A DNA stretch of 64,000 bases, taken from positions 1 through 64,000 of the forward strand of contig NZ_NJGU01000017.1 of the NCBI RefSeq assembly GCF_002213415.1. Direction: 5' to 3'. The notes under the pieces were generated by a model that was not told the origin of the DNA, made no database searches, and worked only from the letters and a program-made list of their open reading frames with translations. The DNA is from Herbaspirillum robiniae. GTDB taxonomy: Bacteria > Pseudomonadota > Gammaproteobacteria > Burkholderiales > Burkholderiaceae_D. The translations under genes and the position numbers were made by a program. Below, in pieces: positions 42,086-53,278 of this stretch; position 1 is the first letter of the stretch; the number at the start of each line of letters is the position of its first letter.

Positions 42086-43333
42086 ATGCGATCCATACCG
42101 ACACCCCTGCGCCGGCTGGCCGGGATGGCCGCCGCGCTCGGCCTGGCGCTGTCCCTGTGCGCCCCGGCCCGCGCGCAATTCGCCATTCCCGGCTTCGAGC
42201 TGGTGCATACCGTGCCGCGCGAAACCACGCTGGCCACGCCCGACCTGCGCGACGCCGCCACCGTGTGGAAGGAAATGTTCGATGCCGCCCGCACCGAAAT
42301 CGACTTCGGCCAGTTCTACGTCGCCGGCCAGGACGGCGAGGCGCTGGACGACATCATCGCTCACCTGGAGGCGGCCGGCCGGCGCGGCGTGAAGATCCGC
42401 TTCCTGCGCGAGAAGAAAGGCGGCTTCGCCTCCGACGCCGCCACCGTCGACAAGCTCAGGCGCATCCCCAACCTCGACTACCGCGAGCTGGACTACTCCA
42501 GCATGACCGGCAACGGCATCATCCACGCCAAGTACTTCGTGGTCGACGGCAGCAGCGCCTATGTGGGCAGCCAGAACTTCGACTGGCGCTCGTTCTCGCA
42601 CATCCATGAGACCGGGTTGAAGATCACCGACGCCGCCATCGCGGCCCAGGTGCGCCAGATCTTCGAGATCGACTGGCAGGCGCAGGCGCTGATCGCCGCC
42701 GGCCGGCCGCCGGTGCCGATCAACCGCGCCACCGTGATGGCCGACGAGCGCCGCGGCAACTACCTGGTGGCCAGCCCCAACGCCTTCAATCCGCCCGGCG
42801 TGGGCGACTCGCAGGGCGAGCTGGTGCGCCTGCTGGGCCAGGCCAGGCAGGAAGTGCGCGTGCAGCTGCTGGACTACGCGCCGCTGTCCTACGGCCCCAA
42901 CCGCACCCGCCCCTACTACGCGGTGATCGACGACGCGATCCGCGCGGCCGCCGCGCGCGGGGTGAAGATCAAGCTGATGGTGTCGAACTGGAACACCGAG
43001 GAGCCGGCCATCCATTATTTGCAGAGCCTGGCGGTGCTGCCCAATGTCGAGATCCGCATCGTCACGCTGCCGCCGGCCTCCACCGGCTTCATCCCGTTCG
43101 CCCGGGTGATCCACACCAAGTCCATGAGCATCGACGGCCGCGTGGCCTGGATCGGCACCAGCAACTGGGCCGGCGGCTACCTGGACAATTCGCGCAACCT
43201 GGAAGTGGTGCTGCACGACGAGAACATGGCGCGGCGCGTGGCCGAGCTGCACGAACAGACCTGGAGCTCGCCCTACGCCGAGCCCATCGACGTGCTGCGC
43301 CGATACCCGAAACCGGTCAAAGGCAAGCAATAG
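42086..43333 (+). CDS. Secreted phospholipase-D-superfamily phosphodiesterase, PLD3/PLD4/K4-like
   Basis: 415 residues. Signal peptide at 1-31 (ALGLALSLCAPARA-QFAI). Two intact HKD sites: HAKYFVVDGSSAYVGSQNFD near 150 and HTKSMSIDGRVAWIGTSNW near 345. The tract GSQNFDWRSFSHIHETGL after the first, the RGVKIKLMVSNW segment before the second, and IGTSNWAGGY after it closely follow the pattern of eukaryotic PLD3/PLD4 and poxvirus K4, rather than bacterial cardiolipin synthases. Members of that group act on nucleic-acid or lipid phosphodiesters. Mature protein probably periplasmic or secreted. Last gene of the exbD-tonB-receptor-exbB cluster; a strong terminator follows. Confidence 0.85.
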   Translation: MRSIPTPLRRLAGMAAALGLALSLCAPARAQFAIPGFELVHTVPRETTLATPDLRDAATVWKEMFDAARTEIDFGQFYVAGQDGEALDDIIAHLEAAGRRGVKIRFLREKKGGFASDAATVDKLRRIPNLDYRELDYSSMTGNGIIHAKYFVVDGSSAYVGSQNFDWRSFSHIHETGLKITDAAIAAQVRQIFEIDWQAQALIAAGRPPVPINRATVMADERRGNYLVASPNAFNPPGVGDSQGELVRLLGQARQEVRVQLLDYAPLSYGPNRTRPYYAVIDDAIRAAAARGVKIKLMVSNWNTEEPAIHYLQSLAVLPNVEIRIVTLPPASTGFIPFARVIHTKSMSIDGRVAWIGTSNWAGGYLDNSRNLEVVLHDENMARRVAELHEQTWSSPYAEPIDVLRRYPKPVKGKQ

Positions 43334-43377
43334 CCAATATCAGCCAGGCAAGAAGAACCAGCAGGAGACGACATCGG

Positions 43378-43407
43378 CGGCAAGCTTTCGGGCTTGCCGT
43401 TTTTTTT
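43378..43407 (+). terminator. Rho-independent terminator of the TonB/PLD cluster
   Basis: Arms CGGCAAGC and GCTTGCCG around 6 bases, followed by a run of eight T. It lies 45 bases after the PLD stop. Confidence 0.92.
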
Positions 43408-43481
43408 GCCGTCTTTTTGCGGTTTCCTTGTTCCCCCCGTTTGTTGCCAAAACGGCCATGCAAACCACATCTATACATAAA

Positions 43482-43495
43482 ATCTAATTTTAGAT
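43482..43495. promoter_or_regulatory. AT-rich promoter element with inverted repeat upstream of dauR-like gene
   Basis: ATCTAA and TTAGAT are separated by TT in a markedly AT-rich leader; TAGATAAT and TATACAT are plausible -10-like hexamers nearby. It could be the promoter and autoregulatory site of the DauR-type gene that begins 15 bases later. No classic ribosome-binding site is evident there. Confidence 0.35.
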
Positions 43496-43509
43496 AATAT
43501 GTATCCATC

Positions 43510-44175
43510 ATGAAAACCGCGACCAAGACCGCTGCCCGCAGGAAGAAGCCGTCCCGCCCCGACCACGAGCTGCTGATGTCCCAGCTGCAACAGGTGGCCC
43601 AGGGCCTGGGCGAGACCTTCGCGCCGTTCTGCGAGGTGGTGCTGCACGACCTGCGCGACGCCGACCATTCCATCGTGGCCATCCACAACAACCTGTCCGG
43701 GCGCGAAGTGGGCGACGCCACCACCGAGCTGGGGCTGGCGCGCATCGCCGACGAGTCCTATCCGCAGGTGCTCGCCAACTACGCCAATGCCCTGCCCGAC
43801 GGCCGCCAGGCCAAGAGCACCTCGATCGGCATCAAGGACGCCGACGGCAAGTACCTGGCCGCCCTGTGCATGAACATCGATCTGACCCTGTTCGGCGCGC
43901 TGCAAGGCATGCTGCGCCAGTTCGGCGGCATCGACAGCGGCGTGCGCGTGGCCGAAACGCTGGAGCCGGCCGGCGCCGAGGCGCTGCGGCACAGGATCGA
44001 CGAATTCGCCGCGCGGCTGTCGGCCACGCCGCGCAGCCTCAAGGCCGACGACCGGCGCGCGCTGATGCGCGAGCTGCGCCAGTCCGGCTGCATGGATGTG
44101 CGGCGCGCCGCCGAGATCGTCGCGGCGCACCTGGGCGTCTCGCGCGCCACCGTCTACAACGACGAGAAGGACTGA
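43510..44175 (+). CDS. YheO/DauR-type transcriptional regulator (PAS-like plus HTH)
   Basis: 221 residues. The N-terminal YheO-type PAS domain lies at about 20-135 (EVVLHDLRDADHSIVAIHN, KSTSIGIKDADGKYLAALC), and a C-terminal helix-turn-helix at about 165-215 (RRAAEIVAAHLGVSRATVYND). DauR and YheO relatives control amino-acid, especially D-amino-acid, utilisation. Immediately followed by an ammonia-lyase and a tautomerase in the same direction, with 49-base spacing, so it is likely to be their regulator and co-transcribed. Confidence 0.88.
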   Translation: MKTATKTAARRKKPSRPDHELLMSQLQQVAQGLGETFAPFCEVVLHDLRDADHSIVAIHNNLSGREVGDATTELGLARIADESYPQVLANYANALPDGRQAKSTSIGIKDADGKYLAALCMNIDLTLFGALQGMLRQFGGIDSGVRVAETLEPAGAEALRHRIDEFAARLSATPRSLKADDRRALMRELRQSGCMDVRRAAEIVAAHLGVSRATVYNDEKD

Positions 44176-44224
44176 ACTCCCTCCGCCGAATTTCACCCTC
44201 CATTCCATCCAGAAGGAACCCGCC

Positions 44225-45205
44225 ATGATTCCCCTCTCCAGCGCCACCGAACTGCCCACCTTCGCCGACGTCCTGCTGGCGTCCGAACGCATCAAGCCCT
44301 GGGCGCACAGGACGCCCGTATTGAGCTCGCGCACCGCCGACGCCGAGCTCGGCGCCAGCCTGTTCTTCAAGTGCGAGAACTTCCAGCGCATGGGCGCCTT
44401 CAAGTTCCGCGGCGCGATGAATGCGCTGTCGCAGTTCAATGAAGAGCAGCGCAAGGCCGGCGTGGTCACCTTCTCCTCCGGCAACCACGCGCAGGGCACG
44501 GCGCTGGCGGCGCAGCTGCTAGGCATCCCGGCCACCATCATCATGCCGCTGGACGCGCCGGCGGCCAAGGTCGCCGCCACCCGCGGCTACGGCGCCAACA
44601 TCGTCACCTACGACCGCTACAAGGAAGACCGCGAAGAGATCTGCGCGCGCCTGGCCGAAGAAAAGAAGATGACCGTCATCCCGCCCTACGACCATCCGCA
44701 CGTGATGGCCGGCCAGGGCACCGCCACGCTGGAACTGCTGGAAGAGACCGGCCCGCTGGATGCGCTGTTCGTCTGCCTGGGCGGCGGCGGCCTGCTGTCG
44801 GGCGCGGCGCTGGCGGCGCGCGCGCTGGCGCCGGATTGCAAGATCTACGGCGTGGAGCCGGAGGCCGGCAACGACGGCCAGCAATCGCTGCGCAGCGGCA
44901 GCATCGTCAACATCGAAACGCCCAAGACCATCGCCGACGGCGCCCAGACCCAGCACCTGGGCAAGTTCACCTTCGGGGTGATCAAGCGCGATGTCGACGA
45001 TATCCTGACCGTCACCGACGAGGAACTGGTGGCCTGCATGCGCTTCTTCGCCGAGCGCATGAAGATGGTGGTCGAGCCGACCGGCTGCCTGGCCTTCGCC
45101 GCCGCCCGCAAGCAGCGCGCGCAACTGCAGGGCAAGCGCGTGGGCGTGATCATCAGCGGCGGCAACGTCGACCTCGGCAAGCTGTCCGGCTATCTGGCAG
45201 GCTGA
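44225..45205 (+). CDS. PLP-dependent threonine dehydratase-fold enzyme, probable threo-3-hydroxyaspartate ammonia-lyase
   Basis: 326 residues, the length of serine racemase/threo-3-hydroxyaspartate ammonia-lyase (no ACT domain of biosynthetic IlvA). The PLP lysine is in FKFRGAMNAL near 60, the carboxylate-binding SSGNHAQG near 86, the phosphate-binding glycine loop CLGGGGLLSGA near 183, and SGGN near 316. Probably dehydrates a beta-hydroxy amino acid to an oxo-acid and ammonia; the precise substrate is not certain. Second gene of a DauR-led operon. ATG 44225 follows GAAGGAACC. Confidence 0.85.
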   Translation: MIPLSSATELPTFADVLLASERIKPWAHRTPVLSSRTADAELGASLFFKCENFQRMGAFKFRGAMNALSQFNEEQRKAGVVTFSSGNHAQGTALAAQLLGIPATIIMPLDAPAAKVAATRGYGANIVTYDRYKEDREEICARLAEEKKMTVIPPYDHPHVMAGQGTATLELLEETGPLDALFVCLGGGGLLSGAALAARALAPDCKIYGVEPEAGNDGQQSLRSGSIVNIETPKTIADGAQTQHLGKFTFGVIKRDVDDILTVTDEELVACMRFFAERMKMVVEPTGCLAFAAARKQRAQLQGKRVGVIISGGNVDLGKLSGYLAG

Positions 45206-45240
45206 TTACCGTCCCTTCACCCAACCGCAACGGAAACGAC

Positions 45241-45597
45241 ATGCCCCATCTCTTCTTCGAATACACCGACAACCTCAAGGTCGACACCCGGCAGACGCTG
45301 CTGAACCTGAACGAAGCGCTGGTCGGCAGCGGCCACTTCGACGAGAACGCGATCAAGGCGCGCGCCATCAGGCTGGACGACTACGTGGTCGGCACCCAGC
45401 CGCAAGCCAGGCGCGCGTTCCTGCACATGCGCCTGACCATACTCTCGGGACGCACGCCGGAAGTGAAAAAGCAGGTCGCCGACCTGCTGGTGGCCACCGT
45501 GCAAAAGGGCCAGAGCTGGCCGGAAGGCACGCAGGTGCAGATCACCGCCGAGGTGATCGACATGCAGCGCGAGATCTACGGCAAGGAGGTGCTCTGA
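45241..45597 (+). CDS. 5-carboxymethyl-2-hydroxymuconate isomerase-family tautomerase
   Basis: 118 residues. After removal of Met the chain begins PHLFFEYTDN, with the Pro1 nucleophile/base of this family, and the core contains ARAIRLDDYVVGTQ and FLHMRLTILSGRTPEVKK as in CHMI (HpcD). The usual role is in 4-hydroxyphenylacetate breakdown, but no other gene of that pathway is near. Here it follows an ammonia-lyase and may tautomerise an enamine or oxo-acid product. Separated by 35 bases from the preceding gene. Confidence 0.85.
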   Translation: MPHLFFEYTDNLKVDTRQTLLNLNEALVGSGHFDENAIKARAIRLDDYVVGTQPQARRAFLHMRLTILSGRTPEVKKQVADLLVATVQKGQSWPEGTQVQITAEVIDMQREIYGKEVL

Positions 45598-45612
45598 AGC
45601 GCATCGGCGCCA

Positions 45613-45647
45613 ATGAAAAAAGCGGCCACAAGGGCCGCTTTTTTCAT
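45613..45647. terminator. Bidirectional rho-independent terminator
   Basis: Perfect arms ATGAAAAAAGCGGCC and GGCCGCTTTTTTCAT with a 5-base loop; A- and T-tracts at either end. Terminates the DauR operon and the convergent VOC gene. Confidence 0.92.
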
Positions 45648-45746
45648 GCGCGATCGGCGACGCGCATGCCCGAACCGGGACGTGCGCCTACGCGCAGCCG
45701 CAACGACTGCGCGCAGACCTTCGCAGGGCGAATCAGGAAATGAAGT

Positions 45747-46157
45747 TCAGGAGGCCAGCGCGTCCGCCGGCTGCGCTTCGCGGAACTGCACCACGTTGCC
45801 TTCGGGATCGAAGCCGTCGCAGGCGCGGAAATCCGGGCCGCTCCACTCCGCCTCGACCGGCTTGAGGCCGCCGCCCTGGCTCTGCGCGCGGATGCGCGCC
45901 TGCGCCAGCGAACGCACCGGCAGGAACAGCTTGACCGGCACGTTCTCGCGCAGCACCGGCGGCGAGACGATCTGCACGTTGGCAGCCACGGCCGGGGGAA
46001 TGGCGTGGATGACCAGCAGGAATTGCTCCGCTTCGATCACCACCTTCTCGGCTTCTGCATGTTTGGGAACCACCGCCAGCACCTGCGCATAGAAAGCGGC
46101 AAGGCGGGCTACATCTTTGGCGAACAGGACTGCGCCTGCTTTGGGCTGGGTCGACAT
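45747..46157 (-). CDS. Glyoxalase/bleomycin-resistance (VOC) family protein
   Basis: 136 residues, single VOC beta-alpha-beta-beta-beta repeat: GAVLFAKDVARLAAFYAQVL near the N-terminus and FDPEGNVVQFREAQ near the C-terminus, a typical metal-ligand and closing strand. The first expected metal-binding His/Glu at the N-terminal strand is not obvious (AVLFAKD), so enzymatic activity is not assured. I use ATG at 46157; a start 4 residues earlier is possible. Unknown substrate. Confidence 0.75.
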   Translation of the reverse strand: MSTQPKAGAVLFAKDVARLAAFYAQVLAVVPKHAEAEKVVIEAEQFLLVIHAIPPAVAANVQIVSPPVLRENVPVKLFLPVRSLAQARIRAQSQGGGLKPVEAEWSGPDFRACDGFDPEGNVVQFREAQPADALAS

Positions 46158-46725
46158 CTCTGCTTTCAAAAACGTTAGAACTTGTCTCGCCGTGGCAGCG
46201 AGACGCGGGCTCGTTCGACAACACGAAACGGCAGAGTTTATTTTTGCTTGCGCCGCTTGGCAAGCGCTAATCTCGTCGCCCGCCGGCGACAGTTCGATGT
46301 CGCCGTCAGGCGACGAAAATCAGCGTGTCGCTGCACCGCAATATCGGCGTTTGGCCGACATGCCGTCACGGCGATGTCCGATGTCCCGATCATGGCCTGC
46401 GGCCTTATCGTCGAGCTTGTCACGACACCGAGAACGCGCGGTAGCAAAGCGTCAATTGTCACGATGATCAGCCAATGTCTTTTATTGTGATCTGAATGGC
46501 ATCGTTTCTGCTACAGCGCGGTTTAAATTGTAAGAGGATGTTCCAAACACGTTTACTTCGGAACCCGATCTGCTAATTTGGTGTCGCAGGGCAACAAACA
46601 CGCGTTTGCGAAAAGAAGAAAAACAAAAACCAGACCTGTGTTGAAAGTCCCACAGCCGCCCTCCCCCCTCACACGAAAAAGTGTGCCGGCGGCGTACCAA
46701 GATCAACTATCGATACAGCGCCAAC
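46158..46725. other. Gap upstream of the diguanylate cyclase gene
   Basis: About 570 bases without a convincing gene; AT-rich around 46470-46600. Holds the promoter of the GGDEF gene on the plus strand, the leader of the VOC gene on the minus strand, and a pair of tandem hairpins at 46275-46314. Short open frames here look accidental. Confidence 0.45.
46275..46314. repeat. Tandem hairpins with identical stems
   Basis: GTCGCC-CGCC-GGCGAC (46275-46290) and GTCGCC-GTCA-GGCGAC (46299-46314) are two hairpins with the same six-base stems and four-base loops, 8 bases apart. REP-like element or a regulator-binding RNA element; function unknown. Confidence 0.6.
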
Positions 46726-47802
46726 ATGACTATTCGAGACCTGCACAATCCATACAAGCCGGACGCCAAGGCGAGCACCCGCGGCGCCTCGGGATCGCGC
46801 ATCCAGCTGGCCAATTTCGGCGGCGAAGCCGACGCCTGGCTGGAGCCCATGCTGGCCGACTTCCTCTCGCTGGCGGCCAACCTCTGCAATACGCAGATTG
46901 GCGCCATGACGCAGCTGCATGCCGACATCGGCCTGCAGCATCCCTTCGTGTCGGTGGTGAAAGGCCGCGGCGATACGCGCAACCAGTGGTGGCGCTTCCC
47001 CGGCCAGACCGGCGTGTCGCGCACGGCGGTGGATTTCTCGCTGTGCGAATTCGCCGCGCGCCGTCCGCGCGAGCTGACCGAAGTCGCGGACCTGCGCGCA
47101 GACCCGCGCTTCTCCGGCAGCGCGCTGGCCAACGGCAATCCGCACGTCCGCTTCTACGCGGCGGTGCCGCTGGTGTCGTCCAACGGCGACATCATGGGCA
47201 CGCTGTGCGTGATGGACCATCAACCGAAGACGCTCGACGCCAAGCAGCGCGACGCCTTCCAGAAGCTCGGCCGGCAACTGGAGAGCCAGCTGGAAAGCCG
47301 CCGCACCATGCAGAAGCTGGAGCAGCAAACCCTCACCGACGCGCTCACCGGCATCGGCAACCGCCGCAGCTTCGACCAGCGCCTGCGCGAAGAATGGACG
47401 CGCCACCTGCGCAACGCGCGGCCGTTGTCGATGCTGATGGTGGACGTCGATTATTTCAAGCAATACAACGACACCTACGGCCACCCCGCCGGCGATGCCC
47501 TGCTGGTACGACTGGCGCGCGTGCTGCGCTCGCCGCTGCGCGCCAGCGATTTCCTGGCGCGCTACGGCGGCGACGAGTTCTCGCTGATCCTGCCCGACAC
47601 CGACGAGATCGGCGCCCATCAGGTGGCCGAGCGCATCAAGCGCGCGGTGGCCATGGTGAAGTGGCCGCACACCGACATCGAGATCAGCCTGGGCGCGGCG
47701 ACGGTGACGCCGTCCGAGATGTGCGACTTCCACGCGCTGCTGCAGGCGGCCGACAAGGCGATGTACCTGCGCAAGCACGGTCGCACCCTGCACAACGCCT
47801 GA
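46726..47802 (+). CDS. GAF-GGDEF diguanylate cyclase
   Basis: 358 residues. A GAF domain at about 30-180 (VDFSLCEFAARRP, PHVRFYAAVPLVSSNGDIMG) and a GGDEF domain at about 200-355 with TDALTGIGNRRSF, VDVDYFKQYNDTYGHPAGD, and an intact YGGDEF near 281. The allosteric I-site RASD is present the usual five residues earlier, so product feedback is expected. Makes cyclic di-GMP. ATG at 46726 chosen from the family start. Ends before a terminator at 47828. Confidence 0.93.
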   Translation: MTIRDLHNPYKPDAKASTRGASGSRIQLANFGGEADAWLEPMLADFLSLAANLCNTQIGAMTQLHADIGLQHPFVSVVKGRGDTRNQWWRFPGQTGVSRTAVDFSLCEFAARRPRELTEVADLRADPRFSGSALANGNPHVRFYAAVPLVSSNGDIMGTLCVMDHQPKTLDAKQRDAFQKLGRQLESQLESRRTMQKLEQQTLTDALTGIGNRRSFDQRLREEWTRHLRNARPLSMLMVDVDYFKQYNDTYGHPAGDALLVRLARVLRSPLRASDFLARYGGDEFSLILPDTDEIGAHQVAERIKRAVAMVKWPHTDIEISLGAATVTPSEMCDFHALLQAADKAMYLRKHGRTLHNA

Positions 47803-47827
47803 CGTCGGCGCCGCTCCCGGCGCCATG

Positions 47828-47861
47828 AAAAATGCCGCTGCGACGACAGCGGCATTTTTTT
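47828..47861 (+). terminator. Rho-independent terminator of the GGDEF gene
   Basis: Arms AAAAATGCCGCTG and CAGCGGCATTTTT around 6 bases, followed by further T. Starts 25 bases after the GGDEF stop. Confidence 0.9.
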
Positions 47862-47968
47862 GCCCGGCCCGGTTGCGATGGCGCGAATGCGGCCGGTTTG
47901 AGATGCATCAACAAGCCCGCCCGCCGACAGGTCCAAGCTGTGTCCATCATCCCAGCAAAGGAGCAAGC

Positions 47969-48154
47969 ATGACCAAGGACACGGGCGGCTGGCTGTCGGC
48001 CGAACAGGCCGTACTGCCGGACGGCACACTGCGCACCAACCTGCCGCTGATCAACACCAGGCTGCCTTCGCTAGCGGGCGCGCCGGCCGATCTTCAGGTC
48101 ACCGAAACCGATCGCGAGCAGGCTGTGCCAGCTGCGTCGAAGGACGATTCCTAG
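47969..48154 (+). CDS. Small hypothetical protein, 61 residues
   Basis: ATG at 47969 follows a clear AAAGGAGC with correct spacing. The 61-residue product begins MTKDTGGWLSAEQAVLPDG, is hydrophilic, lacks membrane segments and cysteines, and ends in ASKDDS. No known family recognised. It is an independent gene downstream of a terminator. Its TAG stop shares the CTAG at 48151-48154 with the convergent HD-GYP gene, so neither gene has a 3' spacer. Good context but the coding call is not certain. Confidence 0.55.
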   Translation: MTKDTGGWLSAEQAVLPDGTLRTNLPLINTRLPSLAGAPADLQVTETDREQAVPAASKDDS

Positions 48155-49202
48155 GCCGCCGTTGCCGACAACACCGGTGTCGGCAGCGGCGCCAGCGAAC
48201 GCGCCATGCCCGGCTTGTCCGACCAGCGCTCCTTGATCTCCAGCACCTGCGGCATGCAGGACATGAACAGCGGCACCAGTTCGGGATCGAAGTGCGAACC
48301 GGCATCGCGCTTGAGCAGCGCGAGCGCGTCGTCGACTTCCCAGGCCTTCTTGTAGGGACGCACGCTGGTCAGCGCGTCGAACACATCGGCGATGGCCACG
48401 ATGCGCGCGGCCAGGTCGATCTGGTCGCCGGCGAGGCCGTTGGGATAACCGCTGCCGTCCCATTTCTCATGGTGCTGGATGGCGATCACCGAGGCGATGC
48501 GCAGGAGGCCCCCCTCATGCTCGCCGATGATCTGCGCGCCGATCTCGGCATGGCTGCGCATGACATCCCATTCCTCGCCCTCCAGCTTGCCCGGCTTGCG
48601 CAGGATGGCGTCGGGAATGCCGATCTTGCCCACGTCATGCATGGGCGCGGCGTTGAGCAGCTCCTCGGCGTCGGCCTCGCTGTAGCCGGCCGCGCGCGCC
48701 AGCACCTTGGTGTAGTGGCTCATGCGCACCACGTGCATGCCGGTCTCGTTGTCCTTGTACTCGGCCGCCATGCCCAGGCACTGCACGATCTGCAGCCGCG
48801 TCTGGCGCAGCGTGTCGGCCTGCACCAGCGACAGATGGTTGCGCACGCGGGCGCTGACGATCACCGGGCTGAACGGCTTGGTGATGTAGTCGACCGCGCC
48901 GATCTCGAAACCCAGCTGCTCGTCGGCGATGTCGCTGAGCGCGGTGATGAAGATGACCGGCAGGCCGCTGGTGACGGGATCGGCCTTGAGGCGCCGGCAC
49001 ACGTCGTAGCCGGACATGCCCGGCATCATGATGTCCAGCAGCACCAGGTCGATCTTCTCGCGCCCGGCCAGTTCGATCGCCTTGGCGCCGTCACGGGCGA
49101 ACAGCAGCCGGTAGTGGTCCTGCAGCGTGTGCTTGAGCACCTGGAGGTTGGTCGGTTCGTCGTCGACGAGCAGGATGGTATGGCGGGTCTCGCGGTACGA
49201 TT

Positions 49203-49206
<4 letters not shown>
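48151..49206 (-). CDS. Response regulator with HD-GYP output domain
   Basis: 351 residues. Receiver domain at about 8-125 (ILLVDDEPTN and phospho-Asp in VLLDIMMPGMSGYDV near 57) and HD-GYP at about 150-325: MHDVGKIGIPDAIL, then HHEKWDGSGYPNGLAGDQI, all key residues intact. It should cleave c-di-GMP when phosphorylated by a kinase, very likely the MHYT hybrid kinase whose stop overlaps its start by ATGA (49203-49206). AAGGAAG upstream. Resembles the PA4781/RpfG group. Confidence 0.94.
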
Positions 49207-52151
<2,945 letters not shown>

Positions 52152-52364
52152 TTGTCTTCCTCTTGCAAAAATCGTAAGGATGATACCCGTTGCGGCTACC
52201 GGCGCCCCACGGCCGGCCCGCGCGCAATCTGGCTTGTTGATGGGCTGATTGTGCGCCGACTTTCATGGCGCGGGTCCCGGTTCAGGAATTGACTGATGTC
52301 AGAATGAAAACTTTGTTGTATTCCTCCAGCGGAAAACCGGTCGAAAACAATGACGGGCGGAAAT

Positions 52365-52392
52365 GAAAAAAGCCCGCATGGCGGGCTTTTTC
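52365..52392 (-). terminator. Rho-independent terminator of the beta-oxidation gene cluster
   Basis: Arms AAAAAGCCCGC and GCGGGCTTTTT around ATG, with an A-tract on the plus strand giving a T-run on the minus strand. Lies 27 bases beyond the crotonase-family gene. Confidence 0.9.
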
Positions 52393-52418
52393 GTGGCCGG
52401 GCAAACGGCCCGGATGCG

Positions 52419-53183
52419 TCAGGCGAACTGGCTGAAATCCGGCTTGCGCTTCTCGAAGAAGGCGGTGAAGGCTTCCTTGGCCTCCGGCGCCGTCAGCATC
52501 TGCGCGAAGTGCTCGATCTCGGCCGCCATCTGCTGCTCGGTGGCGGCGACGCGGTTCTTCTTCATCAGCTGCTTGGTGACGCGGATGGACGCCGCCGGCA
52601 GCGCGGCCAGCCTGGCGGCCTGCTTCTGCGCCAGCGGCAGCAGCTCGTCCAGACTCACCACGCGGTTGACGATGCCCATCTGCAGGGCCTCATCGGGGCC
52701 GAAGGCCTCTCCCAGCAGCAGCTTCTCGGCCGCGCGCTGGTAGCCGGCCACGTGCGGCAGCAACAGCGACGACGCCGCTTCCGGGCACAAGCCCAGCTGC
52801 GTGAACGGCATCGAGAACCTGGCGTTGTCGGCCGCGTAGACCAGGTCGCAATGCAGCAGCAGCGTGGTGCCGATGCCCACCGCCACGCCCGAGACGGCAG
52901 CCACGATCGGCTTGGCGGCATGGCTGATCTGCCACAGGAACTGGAACACCGGCGCGTCCTTGCTGTTGGGCGGGTTCTTCAGGAAGTCTTCCAGGTCGTT
53001 GCCGGCGGAGAAGGCCTGCGCCTTGCCGGTGAAGAGGATGGCGCGCACCGCGCTGTCGGCCTCGGCGTCCTTGAGGGCGTCGGCCAGCTGCTGGTACATG
53101 GCGGCGGTCAGCGCGTTCTTTTTGGCCTCGCGATCAAAGTGGATCGTGAGGATGCCGTTGTCCTTGCTCAGTTGGATATCCAT
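52419..53183 (-). CDS. Crotonase-family protein, probable delta3-delta2-enoyl-CoA isomerase
   Basis: 254 residues. The crotonase fold is clear (AFSAGNDLEDF oxyanion region near 60, GVAVGIGTTLLLHCDLVYA near 100). Instead of the paired glutamates of enoyl-CoA hydratase, the active-site segment reads PFTQLGLCPEAASSLLLP, with a single Glu, as in peroxisomal-type enoyl-CoA isomerases (ECI2/PECI). Needed for beta-oxidation of unsaturated fatty acids. ATG at 53183 with CAGGAGA upstream. Last gene of the fad cluster, but a hairpin terminator at 53226 precedes it. Confidence 0.82.
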   Translation of the reverse strand: MDIQLSKDNGILTIHFDREAKKNALTAAMYQQLADALKDAEADSAVRAILFTGKAQAFSAGNDLEDFLKNPPNSKDAPVFQFLWQISHAAKPIVAAVSGVAVGIGTTLLLHCDLVYAADNARFSMPFTQLGLCPEAASSLLLPHVAGYQRAAEKLLLGEAFGPDEALQMGIVNRVVSLDELLPLAQKQAARLAALPAASIRVTKQLMKKNRVAATEQQMAAEIEHFAQMLTAPEAKEAFTAFFEKRKPDFSQFA

Positions 53184-53225
53184 GGGTCTCCTGCTGTGTC
53201 TTTGTTGTTCATCGATGGCGATAAA

Positions 53226-53255
53226 AAAGCCGCACGGCGTCTGCAGTGCGGCTTT
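53226..53255 (-). terminator. Hairpin terminator between thiolase gene and isomerase gene
   Basis: Arms AAAGCCGCAC and GTGCGGCTTT with 10-base loop and a T-tract on the minus strand. Probably partly terminates the fad operon before the isomerase gene. Confidence 0.75.
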
Positions 53256-53278
53256 GAAAGTGCCTGCTCCGGCGACGC

